From positions 74,328,100 to 74,392,099 of the forward strand of contig NC_068939.1 in the NCBI RefSeq assembly GCF_016801865.2: 64,000 nt of DNA, read 5' to 3'. Within the stretch, counting starts at the first letter, position 1. Every line of letters starts with the position of its first letter. Below, one piece after another: positions 45,108 through 57,166 of this stretch. Below the pieces are notes generated by a model. The model saw only the letters and a program-made list of their open reading frames with translations, searched no databases and was not told the DNA's origin. Made by a program: the position numbers and the translations under genes. The stretch comes from Culex pipiens pallens (Eukaryota; Arthropoda; Insecta; Diptera; Culicidae).

Positions 45108-47508
45108 AACTAGTTGAGAAAAATGGAGGGAAAAAAATTGCAGAACAGAAAATAAAGAACCCAATACAAGGCAATGAAATAATATTGAGGAAAATAGAGA
45201 GAAAAGCAGAAAGGAAAAAAACTTTCCGCTAAAATTACTCTCAAGTGAAATGCCTAATCTAAAATAAAATCAAGTCTATTAATAGAGCCAGAGGATAGTG
45301 TGCACGGTGTGAGTGATGAGTGAGGAGGATCAGAGAGTGCTGCAAGGCATGAGAAAAACTCGGGAAAAGGTGAAGGAGCACACACACGAGTGGCAGAGGG
45401 ATTTGTAGCGAGCATCAGAGTTTGACTATTTTTTTCTTGTTGTTTTGTTGGATTGCTTTTCTCAAGATTAGCGACGTTCGGCATGAGATAGCAACCATTT
45501 TTAAGCGTGACGATCTACGATCTACGATCGTTTGACGCAATTTGTGAACTTGAAATCAGCCAGGTTTTGAAAAGAAACTTCGAATTAGAAATTGGCAAAT
45601 TGACGCAATCGTTGACAGCTTCTTTTCATAGTCGTAAAACGTTTTTGTCAAGTGCCGATGTCACAACACTTGTCATATTTTGTTATTGTTTAGCATTGAC
45701 CCAAGGAGCTGTTCTCTTTAAATTACGTCAGTTATCCGCACAACAATATTGACCTTAAGTCAACCAATTTTTTAAAAGGGCGTTTTTTTTAAAGTTTTCA
45801 GGTCGTTGCATTTTTGAGGATACCGTTGAGAATTTCCCTTATCCTCTTAAAAAAAGTTCAGCATCAACAATGAATCCCAATCGTCAATTCCTACGCAATG
45901 TATTTTTATTTAATATGTTTCTTCTCATTGTTGAAAGAAACTGCTGTGCATGACTTAATTTGCCCTTTAAAACATTTCCGCGTAAACATTGTAACCCACG
46001 GCAAAGTTGATTAATTATTCCGTACCCTGTCGCAAAGTCAGCAGGGATAATTTCAAAAAATATCCCAACTTAACACATGCATAAAATTTATAAATTTGAC
46101 AGAACATCTCTCGCAACCGAACAAATGTGCGATTATCTCGGCGCGTTCGTCATCAATTCTAACTAAGCGCAAACTTTTGCTCATTTGCATTCGAGCGAAA
46201 CCAACCCCGGCTACAATGTTGAAGGGCTGACGCTGCTGTTTCAGAACTGACATCAACAGGTACAACAGTTTCTAGTTTCTATCGCGACATTTGGGAGAAA
46301 CCCATTCAACCGAGTTGGCCCGGGAACCCTGAAGTCGGGTTTTCGGTGCCAACTATTAATTATGACAATATGTCACAAGCCAGCCAAAGTGTGTTTAGTT
46401 AGTGCCCCCCTCTTGGGGGGTTTAGCCCTTAACTAAGTAGCGGGTACGGACCTCGATTGATGCCAACATCTGGCAGAGTTTTTTTTTTCGTAGATTGTTC
46501 CAACTGCGAAGGACGTTACTTGCCAGGGACGTTAGATTCTAATTAAAAATATTTTGTGATATTCATCAGCATTTTTTAAATTTCTGTGGTTTAGTATTAG
46601 AAAGTACATATTTGCTTAAGAAATATTTAAGATATTCTGAACAGTTAAAGTTCTGATCAAGATTAAGATCAAATTAAATCGTTTTCTTTCAAGTTGTTCA
46701 ACTAACTTTCCACAACCCTGCTTTCCCCTCGCAGTGTCACCAGCAATGTGACAGATTTGCTGCCTTTTTGTGCGAAAACTTTTTCCTCTCGATTCCGTCG
46801 TCGTCAGACTTTGGCATAAAAATACTGGCTGGGTCGGGACCTCGCAGGGATAATTAATAGTCTGTACTCGAAAGCATTCCGCAGATGAAATAACACTAAT
46901 AATTAGTTTGTCGTTTGGAGCAGCAGCTTCAGGGCTGGATTTTCACAGTTTTAATCTGCGAAAAAGCGAACCCCGAATCGATCGATTCTTCTGAAAATTC
47001 GGGCAAAGGCCAAACGACGGCTTGAATTAGGACACCAATTCGGAACAATGTCCACCGGTTCTCATTAGCGAGGGATTGACGAAGATTTTAGGGATGGAGA
47101 ATGGCGGGGAAATTGCGGGAAAATCAAATTTGAATTTCCACATCTTTTTGCATTGGATTAATTTGTTCCGTTTCGAGGAAAGATTGAAGTAAAAAAGAAA
47201 AAGCAAAAAAGTTCAATATAGTTTTCTCATTAGTGACCTGCATAGTGGACACTTTTTATGGAGAAAATGAGAACAATTAACATTGAAAAGTTATTCATTG
47301 AAGCAGTGCTTATTATAAAATTGAAAGGTCAGTTTACCTTTTCTGACGCTTCTAATATGTTCTTCAATGTGTTTCAGTTTTTAATAGCGCACAAACTAAA
47401 TGTTTTTCTTGTAAAAATACAGGAAATATTTAGAAGCCATTATTTGACATCAAAAAGTTGATATGCCAACATTAGGTGCTCGATGAAATTTCGTGCTGCT
47501 CTTCTATT
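45108..47508. other. Unassigned sequence
   Basis: 45108-45770 and 46050-46520 are moderately balanced, the remainder AT-rich. Frames at 45254-45484 (minus), 45507-45752 (plus) and 46053-46265 (minus) are short and unrecognised; none matches earlier exons of ATP synthase delta. 46406-46422 contains a small C/G hairpin ('cccccctcttggggggt'). The phrase 'ccaacattaggtg' near 47465 is shared with 30100. Confidence 0.4.
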
Positions 47509-48176
47509 ACACAGTCCAACAAGATTTTGTCTCTGAGACGAGTATATGTGTTCCTAGTAGAATTTTGCCTGCTGAATCCGAATCCGGGTCCAGAATTGCT
47601 CCAAATGGTCCCAATTATGAGATACACCCGTTTGAAATGTTAGTTTAGGCCAAAATTAGCTACTTTGTTGACTATTTTACAAAAGAACTATTGAATAAAC
47701 AACTAAACCAATACATGTATCTTAAAGTTCACGTTTTCCCCTTTCTGATACACCCCTGGTTTTTAAAATTTGATTGTTTCTACGCATATTTATAGCCATT
47801 TTAAAATTATATTTTCAGTTGGTTCTCATTCTAGTTTTTCCAACTTGCATGCAAGTCAAATTCTAATTTTAAAATGGCTATAAATATGCGTAGAAATAAT
47901 CAAATTTAAAAAAACCAGGGGTGTTTCAGAAAGGGGAAAACGTGAACTTTAAGATACATGTATTGGTTTAGTTGTTTATTCAATAGTTCTTTTGTAAAAT
48001 AGTCGACAAAGTAGCTAATTTTGGCCTAAACTAACATTTCAAACGGGTGTATCTCAAAATTAGGACCATTTGGAGCAATTCGGGACCCGGATTCGGATTC
48101 AGCAGGCAAAAATCTACTAGGAACACATATTCTCGTCTCAGAGACAAGAAACATTTGATTTTTTGTTGAACTGTGT
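47509..48176. mobile_element. 668-bp foldback element
   Basis: Arms of about 300 bp (47509-47809 and 47864-48176) are inverted copies with a few substitutions and a small indel near the tips. The loop of about 54 nt contains the palindrome CTTGCATGCAAG. The ends read 'acacagtccaacaa' and 'ttgttgaactgtgt', with TATT on both outer sides as a possible 4-bp duplication. It encodes nothing. It is like the larger foldback at 23182-24768 in form but shares no obvious sequence with it. Confidence 0.85.
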
Positions 48177-49685
48177 TATTGATTAATGTTTATAACTGGT
48201 TCAAGAAAAGGCCCCTCTCTTCTTCGTTTTAATGTTGCAGGGATAGAAGAGCAGAGTTCAGACGTAGTAAGTGTTTCATGGATGAACCGAAGTTTTGATA
48301 ATTGGAATTCTTGTCTCTTTTTAATTAATGAGAAAAACAAACTGAAGGAAGAAGAGCATTACTAGTGCACCGTTTGATCAACTTAAATGCAAACATGCAA
48401 AGTTATACATTAGATAAAATTTATCTTAAGAACAAGATTTATAAATAAAAATAATATGCAATCCAATTTTTAAAATAAAAAATATTTCTTCCTAAATCGC
48501 TCTTTCTTTTAACTTAAAAATATTTTTTTTTCATTTCAGGTAAGCCAAGACGATTTCAATTCAAATTACAGGTATAAATTATGTTAAAAGTGGTAAATTG
48601 GACGAAGACTTCAAACTATGCCTCAAAAATTCATAAAAAAAATTGCTAAAGAAACGAAGTTAAGAAAGTTATAAAACGCTTATTTCTATGGTGATCTTAA
48701 AAATTTTTGCAAGAAAATGTAAATTATTACTTATATTTTGTATACTAAATTTTGATTTAAAAAACGAAATGAATATTGTATTTTTCCTTTTATCATTTTG
48801 ATATATTTTGAAGGAATTGTTATTTATTTTAACTAATGATGCGAAAAAGTAACTTTTACCAATCATTTTAAACGAGTAACTTTGGACACTCAAATTTGAA
48901 CATTGGCAAAGGCAGAATGTGTTCAGGGTATTTTTGATATTTAAGTAAATTTTGAAAATAAGGTGTATTAATGCAGAAACATATTTGTTTAGCCTGAATT
49001 CTTAAAATTAAAGAAAAGGGTTGTTTAAGGAATATTTCTAGAGTTGTTTATTTGTTAAGGTCCTGAAAAGGTTTTGAAGATGTTGATTTTTGTAAAATTT
49101 GTAATATTCAATCAAATCTACAAAATTGTATTGTACTGTCAAAAAAAAAAACATTCTATAAAGCTTTTGGTAGATTTGACTCTAGAGTTATGATTTCTGA
49201 AAAGAAAATTATTTACAACATGGAAATTTTTGAAAAAAAAATCTGAGGTTTTGGGCGACCATTATTTTTTGTAATTTTGATTAGGATCTAACTTGGTGTG
49301 TACCTTCCTATGATCGGAACGGAATGGATTTTCTGACCGGTTCGGTGTCTTCGGGAAAGTTGTAGGTATTGCTAATGACTTTTATAAACGTTAATCTCTA
49401 GAGCAAATCTATCTTTTTTAAACTCGATTTTTCACAAAAAAAGAATTGCGCAATATTTTTTCTAATTTCAAACATATATTATGACGGGCAGCATACCTCT
49501 GAAATATTAGCGAAAGCTAATGAAATTTCTTAACATTTTCTTTGCAAAATTTTGGTAATGTAACAAGTCTCTTTAAGTATTTTAAGTTCTGGCTTAAAAA
49601 TCATGGACATTTTTTAAACTTAAAATTGAATTTTTAATTTAAAAAATCATAAAAAGTTTTGTGAAATATTTTGATAAATTGTATA
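48177..49685. other. AT-rich DNA with one dispersed-motif copy
   Basis: Position 49330-49365 contains 'ttcggtgtcttcgggaaag', a member of the dispersed motif set. The rest is AT-rich and unassigned. The frame 48669-48893 is low complexity. Confidence 0.4.
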
Positions 49686-50570
49686 CCGTAAAACGGGGTG
49701 ACTTTGATAGGTTCGCGATTTTTCCGCAAAATGAAGAGTACAGTTAAAATACTTACGGAATGGTTTAGAATCATACTGACTGTGGTAGAGAAGTGTTCAA
49801 AGTACCTCAAGAAGAACGTTTCATAAAATTTGGAATAGTTTAAAAAGTTAGTTAACTATAGTTAAGAAAATGTTGATTAAAGTCATTATTTTAAACTTCT
49901 CAAAGTGTCATGATTTTCTCAATGAACATGATTATGAATCGGAAAACGGAATGCATTTTCGGATTCCTTGGACAATTTTCCACTAGGAAAAGGTTAAATA
50001 AGTTTGTAAATAATAAATAATATTGTGTTTCAAACACAATTAAAAAACCTCTCCAAATTTATAAGCAATTTCAGCTGAACAAATTTCAAGTAAAATGTGA
50101 AAACTTGTGATTCGTGCTTCAAATTCAGTATAAAATACAATATAAATCGATAATTTAATGAAAAAATCTAGTTTTAACAAATTTTAGGCAACCTAAAATT
50201 TAAATGTCTTTTGTAAAAAAGCTTATAAACTTAGTTAACTAAATATAAACATTGATTTTTGTTCTTAAAAACTATATTAGCTACTTTAGTGATGGTACAT
50301 TTAACGTACAAATAAAGTTTGAACATCTTAAATATGATTTTAACAAGAAAAACTATGACTATCAAAGTCACCCCGGAATTAAAACTAAGAATTTTTAACG
50401 TAACTTTTTTTTCTAAACACTATTGAATTTTTTTTCCAAAATAATGTATGGACTTTGTGTGGCCTACCCCAGTACATGTTTTAAAAATAATAACCTTGGA
50501 AAAAACCTTATCAGTTGATAAATATTTCAAAAACAAATAGAAATCCTATCAAAGTCACCCCGTTTAACGG
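49686..50570. mobile_element. 885-bp TIR element (CCGTAAAACGGGGTGAC ends)
   Basis: TIRs of 26 bp with one mismatch: 'ccgtaaaacggggtgac' at the left and, reversed, 'ccgttaaacggggtgac' at the right, both continuing 'tttgatagg'. TA flanks each end (49684-49685, 50571-50572). An extra inverted end-like motif ('ctatcaaagtcaccccgg') lies inside at about 50359, suggesting a nested or rearranged copy. There is no transposase frame. Confidence 0.82.
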
Positions 50571-50929
50571 TACATTTATTTTAACATATATTATTCAATA
50601 GGGCACTTTAAAACTTTTTTTCAAATTTTGAATTTTTGCGCCTCAGATCGGAAAGTACTATGACTTCAATTTTCTGTGAATTTATTGATGTTTTGCAATT
50701 TTTCGTCCAAATCATTTTGTGATAATTTTTGTTTAAATTTTGAAATAATGTTTGAAATTAAAAAAAAATGACGTTTCGAACAGAACTGAGTGACTGAAAC
50801 ATAAAGTGAAATTTGAACTAGCATAATTACTTTTACAATACTACTTTAAAAAAGAATGATGAAAATATTTATAACTCATGGTAGGGTATAATGTGTCTCA
50901 TTGATTTATAACTGCTTGAATGAACATTT
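50571..50929. other. AT-rich spacer
   Basis: No feature recognised between the two TIR elements. Confidence 0.35.
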
Positions 50930-51090
50930 GGCGTCATCCATAAAGTATGTCACGCTATAGGGGGGGGGGGGGGTCTTAGCAAGTGTGACATTGCATATTA
51001 TAAGTATAGGAAAAGCGTGACAAAGGGGTGGAGGGGGGGGGGGGGTAAATTTTGGCCGATTTAAGCGTGACGTACTTTAAGGATGAAGCC
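50930..51090. mobile_element. 161-bp MITE with internal G-runs
   Basis: TIRs of 27 bp with three mismatches (left 'ggcgtcatccataaagtatg'; reversed right 'ggcttcatccttaaagtacg'), both running into 'tcacgct'. The interior has two long G-runs (50961-50973 and 51036-51048). A compact hairpin with no coding content. TIRs of this kind are, to my knowledge, common in mosquito genomes. Confidence 0.82.
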
Positions 51091-52709
51091 TTTGTAATGT
51101 GATTTTATATGTTTGTTATATGTATTTGGTCCTCATATATATTGGCTTCTGATTTTTTAATAATAATTTAAGTTGGGAAAGGAAGTTGGCTTCATTTAAC
51201 TGAATTTAATTGTGATAAACAATGACTGAAACAAAAAAAAAGTTTCTTAGCAATCTTGTTAAAGATTTAAAATCAAATTATAATTATTTCCCTTCTTGTT
51301 TCACACCTTTAAACTCCCCTAGCTTCCTTAGAACCAACTTCCCCCAAAAACGTAATCCCACATAATAATGGATTTGGTAATGGCCATTCTCCAACCCCTG
51401 AACCCCCAAAAATCCCAAGTCTAAAGCGGGATATCAAATCTTAGAAATGAAAGAGGAAAGCGAGCTGTAATCCACTCCTGTGGCAAGATTCTTCCCCCGA
51501 CCTGCTGCTGCTACTGCTGCGAGCAAACCAACCGTGGAAAGAGCAAATTAATTAACGAAGCTTATTTTTATTAAATTATCCTTCTGCTCCTGGCTGGGCT
51601 GCGCCGTGCGGAAAGATTTCGGCCGAGGATTAGTGTCGCTCTTTTTGTGTGTGTGAGAGAGAGTTTCGTCCTTTGTTTAGCCAATTTTCCCCCGATTTTT
51701 CTGAGACACAACAAAACAAAAGGATAACACACACTGACTGTCATTTTGTGGAAGGGGGCTGTGAGATCAAAGCCAACACTTTTAGAGGCTTGAAAAGGGG
51801 AGAAGGAAAAATGGCTTTCCCGAGAATTTCCCCTTTTCGAATACTTCGTGGTGACCACCCTTTGTGCGTGTAAACTTTTCTAATTTTGAATCCCATTTGA
51901 TGAAGTTATTGTGGCAATAAAAAGAGGGAATCTGAATTTTCCTCCTTTTGCCAGATGAAGGTACACGACAGGGAAATGACCAACACATACTTGCTTGCCA
52001 TCAGAGAAAAATAAACAACAAAGAAAGGATATAAAGGAGTCAAATGTTGTGCCAAAATGGAGGGGCGAAAGGGAGGGTGGAAAAGCTGTCAGGAAATAAA
52101 GATGTCGAGATTGAGATTAGGTCGAAAACATGCCTCCTTTCCAGCTTTCGAGCCAACCCCTAGTCCAAATGAAGAAGCAATAAATTCATTATGGCTCAAT
52201 TTGGACTGGTTTTATTTTCACGTTAGCCCTAATCTATGGCGTCGCGACGTCAGAGCAGGAATTCATCTTGTTTGAGAGGGGGTTCCTTTTTTATGGGAAG
52301 TACTTAAAGACATGTCATTTGTACAAATCCAAGCAGGATAATGTCGGTACTTGTTATCTGTGAGATAAGTCTTAAGAACTTGAAGTCACCTGTCACTACT
52401 TATTTGCACCTAAAAAATGTACAGGCTAAATATCTTCTATCTATCTCTCCAAACTTTCCACATTTATGTTCATTGTCAGGGTATGCAACAATTTATTCAT
52501 CAAGATTCTACTTTCGTTCTCCTCACAATTTCAAACTGTTTTGCATTTTTCTTATTTTCCCTCATAGTTGCCCCCCCCCAAAACAATGACCAAGAGTGCC
52601 AAAGTCAGAGCGCACAACCGAGCTTTTACGAGTGCGACACTTTGTCCTCATTTCCCATTAAGCTTTCGAGCAAAAAGCACTCGCCAATTCAACAGATAAA
52701 GCAAAACTA
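51091..52709. other. Unassigned, partly balanced sequence
   Basis: 51440-52300 is fairly balanced, with complementary overlapping frames (51571-51858 minus, 51649-51873 plus, 51782-51988 minus, 52057-52275 plus). None has a recognisable domain or splice context. 52300-52709 is mixed, with a C-run at 52572-52579. Confidence 0.35.
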
Positions 52710-55700
52710 ACTTAATCCACCTATGTGGTTGGTGCCTTCCTCACTCTTTTCCAAAAAAGGGTGATATGTAATACGATGGGTTTGGACACATATTTCGTCT
52801 AATTTCGTTAAGTTCCGGAATACAAAAAACACACATATCACTCAAGGGCTCATAAGTGGCATCATAAGTGGTCATAGCTTGAGACAGGGTTGCAAGATAT
52901 TCAATGTTTTGGACTCGTTGGAAAGGTCTTTCGATTACCTAACCAGCGGTGGGTCGGATGATGGATCCGGACATTGTTTACATACATTTAAGTGAGATCC
53001 GGCGACAAAAAAGTACATAAATATCACTAAAGTGGTCAGAACTCGAGACAGGGTTGCCAGATCATCAATATTTTAGACTCGTTGGAAAGGTCTTTTGATT
53101 ACCTAACCAAAGATGGGTCGGATGATGGATCCGGACATTGTTTACATACATTTAAGTGAGATCCGGCTACAAAAAAGTACATAAATATCACTAAAGTGGT
53201 CAGAACTCGAGACAGGGTTGCCAGATCATCAATATTTTAGACTCGTTGGAAAGGTCTTTTGATTACCTAACCAAAGATGGGTCGGATGATGGATCCGGAC
53301 ATTGTTTACATACATTTAAGTGAGATCCAGCTACAAAAAAGTACATAAATATCACTAAAGTGGTCAGAACTCGAGACAGGGTTGCCAGATCATCAATATT
53401 TTAGACTCGTTAGAAAGGTCTTTCGATTACCTAACCAACGATGGGTCGGATGATGGATCCGGACATTGTTTACATACATTTAAGTGAGATCCGGCTACAA
53501 AAAAGTACATAAATATCACTAAAGTGGTCAGAACTCGAGACAGGGTTGCCAGATCATCAATATTTTAGACTCGTTGGAAAGTTCTTTCGATTACCTAACC
53601 AACGATGCGTTGGATGATGGATCCGGACATTGTTACATACATTTAAATGAGATCCGGCTACAAAAAAGGTACATAAATAACACTAAAGTGGTCAGAACTC
53701 GAGACAGGGTTGCCAGATCTTCAATGTTTTAGACTCGTTGGAAAGGTCTTTTGATTACCTAAACAACGATGGGTCGGATGATGGATCCGGACATTGTTTA
53801 CATACATTTAAGTGTGATCCGGCTACAAAAAAGTACATGAATATCACTAAAGTGGTCAGAACTCGAGACAGGGTTGCCAGATCATCAATATTTTAGACTC
53901 GTTGGAAAGGTCTTTTGATTACCTAACCAAAGATGGGTCGGATGATGGATCCGGACATTGTTTACATACATTTAAGTGAGATCCAGCTACAAAAATAGTA
54001 CATAAATATCACTAAAGTGGTCAGAACTCGAGACAGGGTTGCCAGATCATCAATATTTTAGACTCGTTGGAAAGGTCTTTCGATTATCTGACCAACGATG
54101 GGTCGGATGATGGATCCGGACATTGTTTACATACATTTAAGTGAGATCCGGCTACAAAAAAGTACATAAATATCACTAAAGTGGTCAGAACTCGAGACAG
54201 GGTTGCCAGATCATCAATATTTTAGACTCGTTGGAAAGTTCTTTCGATTACCTAACCAACGATGCGTTGGATGATGGATCCGGACATTGTTACATACATT
54301 TAAGTGAGATCCGGCTACAAAAAAAGTACATAAATAACACTAAAGTGGTCAGAACTCGAGACAGGGTTGCCAGATCTTCAATGTTTTAGACTCGTTGGAA
54401 AGGTCTTTTGATTACCTAACCAAAGATGGGTCGGATGATGGATCCGGACATTGTTTACATACATTTAAGTGAGATCCGGCTACAAAAAAAGTACATATAT
54501 AACACTAAAGTGGTCAGAACTCGAGACAGGGTTGCCAGATCATCAATATTTTAGACTCGTTGGAAAGGTCTTTCGATTAACTAACCAAAGATGGGTCGGA
54601 TGATGGATCCGGACATTGTTTACATACATTTAAGTGAGATCCGGCTACAAAAAAGTACATAAATATCACTAAAGTGGTCAGAACTCGAGACAGGGTTGCC
54701 AGATCATCAATATTTTAGACTCGTTGGAAAGTTCTTTCGATTACCTAACCAACGATGCGTTGGATGATGGATCCGGACATTGTTACATACATTTAAGTGA
54801 GATCCGGCTACAAAAAAGGTACATAAATAACACTAAAGTGGTCAGAACTCGAGACAGGGTTGCCAGATCTTCAATGTTTTAGTCTCGTTGGAAAGGTCTT
54901 TTGATTACCTAAACAACGATGGGTCGGATGATGGATCCGGACATTGTTTACATACATTTAAGTGAGATCCGGCTACAAAAAAAGTACATAAATAACACTA
55001 AAGTGGTCAGAACTCGAGACAGGGTTGCCAGATCTTCAATGTTTTAGTCTCGTTGGAAAGGTCTTTTGATTACCTAAACAACGATGGGTCGGATGATGGA
55101 TCCGGACATTGTTACATACATTTAAGTGAGATCCGGCTACAAAAAAGTACATAAATATCACTAAAGTGGTCAGAACTCGAGACAGGGTTGCCAGATCATC
55201 AATATTTTAGACTCGTTGGAAAGGTCTTTCGATTACCTAACCAAAGATGGGTCGGATGATGGATCCGGACATTGTTTACATACATTTAAGTGAGATCCGG
55301 CTACAAAAAAAGTACATAAATATCACTAAAGTGGTCAGAACTCGAGACAGGGTTGCCAGATTATCAATATTTTAGACTCGTTGGAAAGGTCTTTCGATTA
55401 CCTAACCAACGATGGGTCGGATGATGGATCCGGACATTGTTTACATACATTTAAGTGAGATCCGGCTACAAAAAAAGTACATATATAACACTAAAGTGGT
55501 CAGAACTCGAGACAGGGTTGCCAGATCTTCAATGTTTTAGTCTCGTTGGAAAGGTCTTTTGATTACCTAACCAACGATGGGTCGGATGATGGATCCGGAC
55601 ATTGTTTACATACATTTAAGTGAGATCTGGCTACAAAAAAGTACATAAATATCACTTAAATGGTTATAACTCGAGACAGGGTTGCCAGATTATCAATGTT

Positions 55701-56117
55701 TTGGACTCGTTGGAAAGGTCTTTCAATTACCTAACTAACGATGAATAATTTGATGATGATTACTGCCATTTATTCAACTTCCGAAAATATGCGAAAACAC
55801 ATTTTTGTACATAACTTTTGAACTACTTATCGAAACTTCAAACAATTCAATAGCACCGTATGGGACCCTAAACCAAGTCGAATGCAACTGGTTTGGTCAA
55901 AATCGGTTTAGCCAGTGCTGAGAAAACTGCGTGACATTATTGGTCACATTCACACACACATACACACACACATACACACACACATACACACAGACATTTG
56001 TTCAGTTTTCGATTCTGAGTCGATATGTATACATCAAGGTAGGTTTTCGAGCTTTAAATAAAAAGTTCAATTTTAGAGCAGGATTATAGCCTTACCTCAG
56101 TGAGGAAGGCAAAACTG
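52710..56117 (-). mobile_element. Satellite-bearing transposable element, copy 2 (inverted)
   Basis: Carries the same ends as copy 1 in reverse orientation: 'acttaatccacc' and 'ggtggttggtgccttcctc' at the left (52710-52750), and 'cagtgaggaaggcaaaactg' at the right (56098-56117). The ~370-bp head (55740-56117) includes the CA/CACATA microsatellite at 55951-55991. The body is about 17 satellite units. It is longer than copy 1 (about 3.4 versus 2.65 kb) because of unit number, and lacks copy 1's diverged inner half. Confidence 0.78.
52850..55740 (-). repeat. 164-bp satellite array inside element copy 2
   Basis: About 17 units, homologous in reverse complement to the array at 15440-17050. The landmark 'gggtcggatgatggatccgg' recurs every 164 bp (52951, 53115 and onward, with occasional 1-base changes). 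A variant with 'gatgcgttggatg' and a missing T in the next segment recurs at 53604, 54261 and 54754, i.e. after about four and three units, which indicates block duplication. Confidence 0.92.
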
Positions 56118-56407
56118 TTGATGGTAGACGGACGCTTCTTCCAATTTCATCATCTCATTGTTTCGAACAAACTAAATTACACCCCTTCCACAAATCCCCC
56201 CCTCTTTTATGTGCGAACGGTTCTGCAAGCTCTTTGAAGACAACCCGAAATTTTCTTCTGGGTTTTTGTTCTGTCTTGGTATGGGTTAAGAAGTGAAGTT
56301 TTCGTTCATTCACCAGCAGCTTACAAAAAAGAAGCGATAGAAAACGATTGCTTCCTGCAAGCCATTTTGCGGTCAACGCGCTTCGATATTGAGGTCCTTG
56401 CTGGTAC
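56118..56407. other. Short unassigned spacer
   Basis: Balanced DNA between the satellite element and the next TIR element. The minus frame 56155-56409 has no domain. Confidence 0.35.
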
Positions 56408-57166
56408 ATACACGGAAAATGTTAGAAATAATGTTTGCCCAATATTTTTTCTCATGATGAACCAATATTATTATGAACATTTTTTTCGTCAGGTTTGTAT
56501 TTGAAAACACTCTACATACCAAACTGTCATTACTGAATTCAGTTAAATTTATTGAAATCTGCACTACTGATTTTTTTAGTAAATGAAAGCTTGCTGAAAT
56601 TTCAGCAACTTTTTACAGCTCCAAGCTTATTTTGAATGAAGTTTAGAGGAAAACTAACTGACAAATTCAGTAGTGCAGTTTTAAGTAAATATGACCTAAA
56701 ACCGATCCTCAGAAAATTCTGAACAATAATAAAATTTACAGTCGCATTTTTTTATTATCATCTTACAATTGAACAAATTTAAAAAAAAAAAAAAACATTT
56801 AAAATTCAACCATATTTTACTTTTGAAGCATAATTCGACCTTAGATTTTAAATATCTTTTGAAATAAAATTTGACGGTCCAAGTTTTTGACATTTTTCGT
56901 TTTCAATAAAGCTTACATAAAGACAAATTTTGTGAACACAAGGGTGGTATAAACAATGTTTCCTAATTTTAAGCCGCAGGAGTGTAAATTTGGAAGGTGC
57001 AATTTTGGAAGGTTGAATATTACCTCTTTTAAAATGTAAAAAAGCGACATTACAACAGAAAAGTGGTAAAATTACACATTTTCAGAGGTAAAATTAAACA
57101 TTTTTTCTGACATATAAGATGTACCCCTTTCCAGATGTAATGTTACCATGATTTTTTTTCTGTGTA
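56408..57166. mobile_element. Probable TIR element (TACACRGAAAA ends)
   Basis: The left end 'tacacggaaaatgtta' and the right end 'tttttttctgtgta' are short imperfect inverted repeats. The right part (57020-57140) has repeated 'gtaaaattaca'/'gtaatgttacc' phrases pointing both ways. About 760 bp, non-coding. Borders rest on only about 11 bp of TIR, so this is tentative. Confidence 0.4.
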
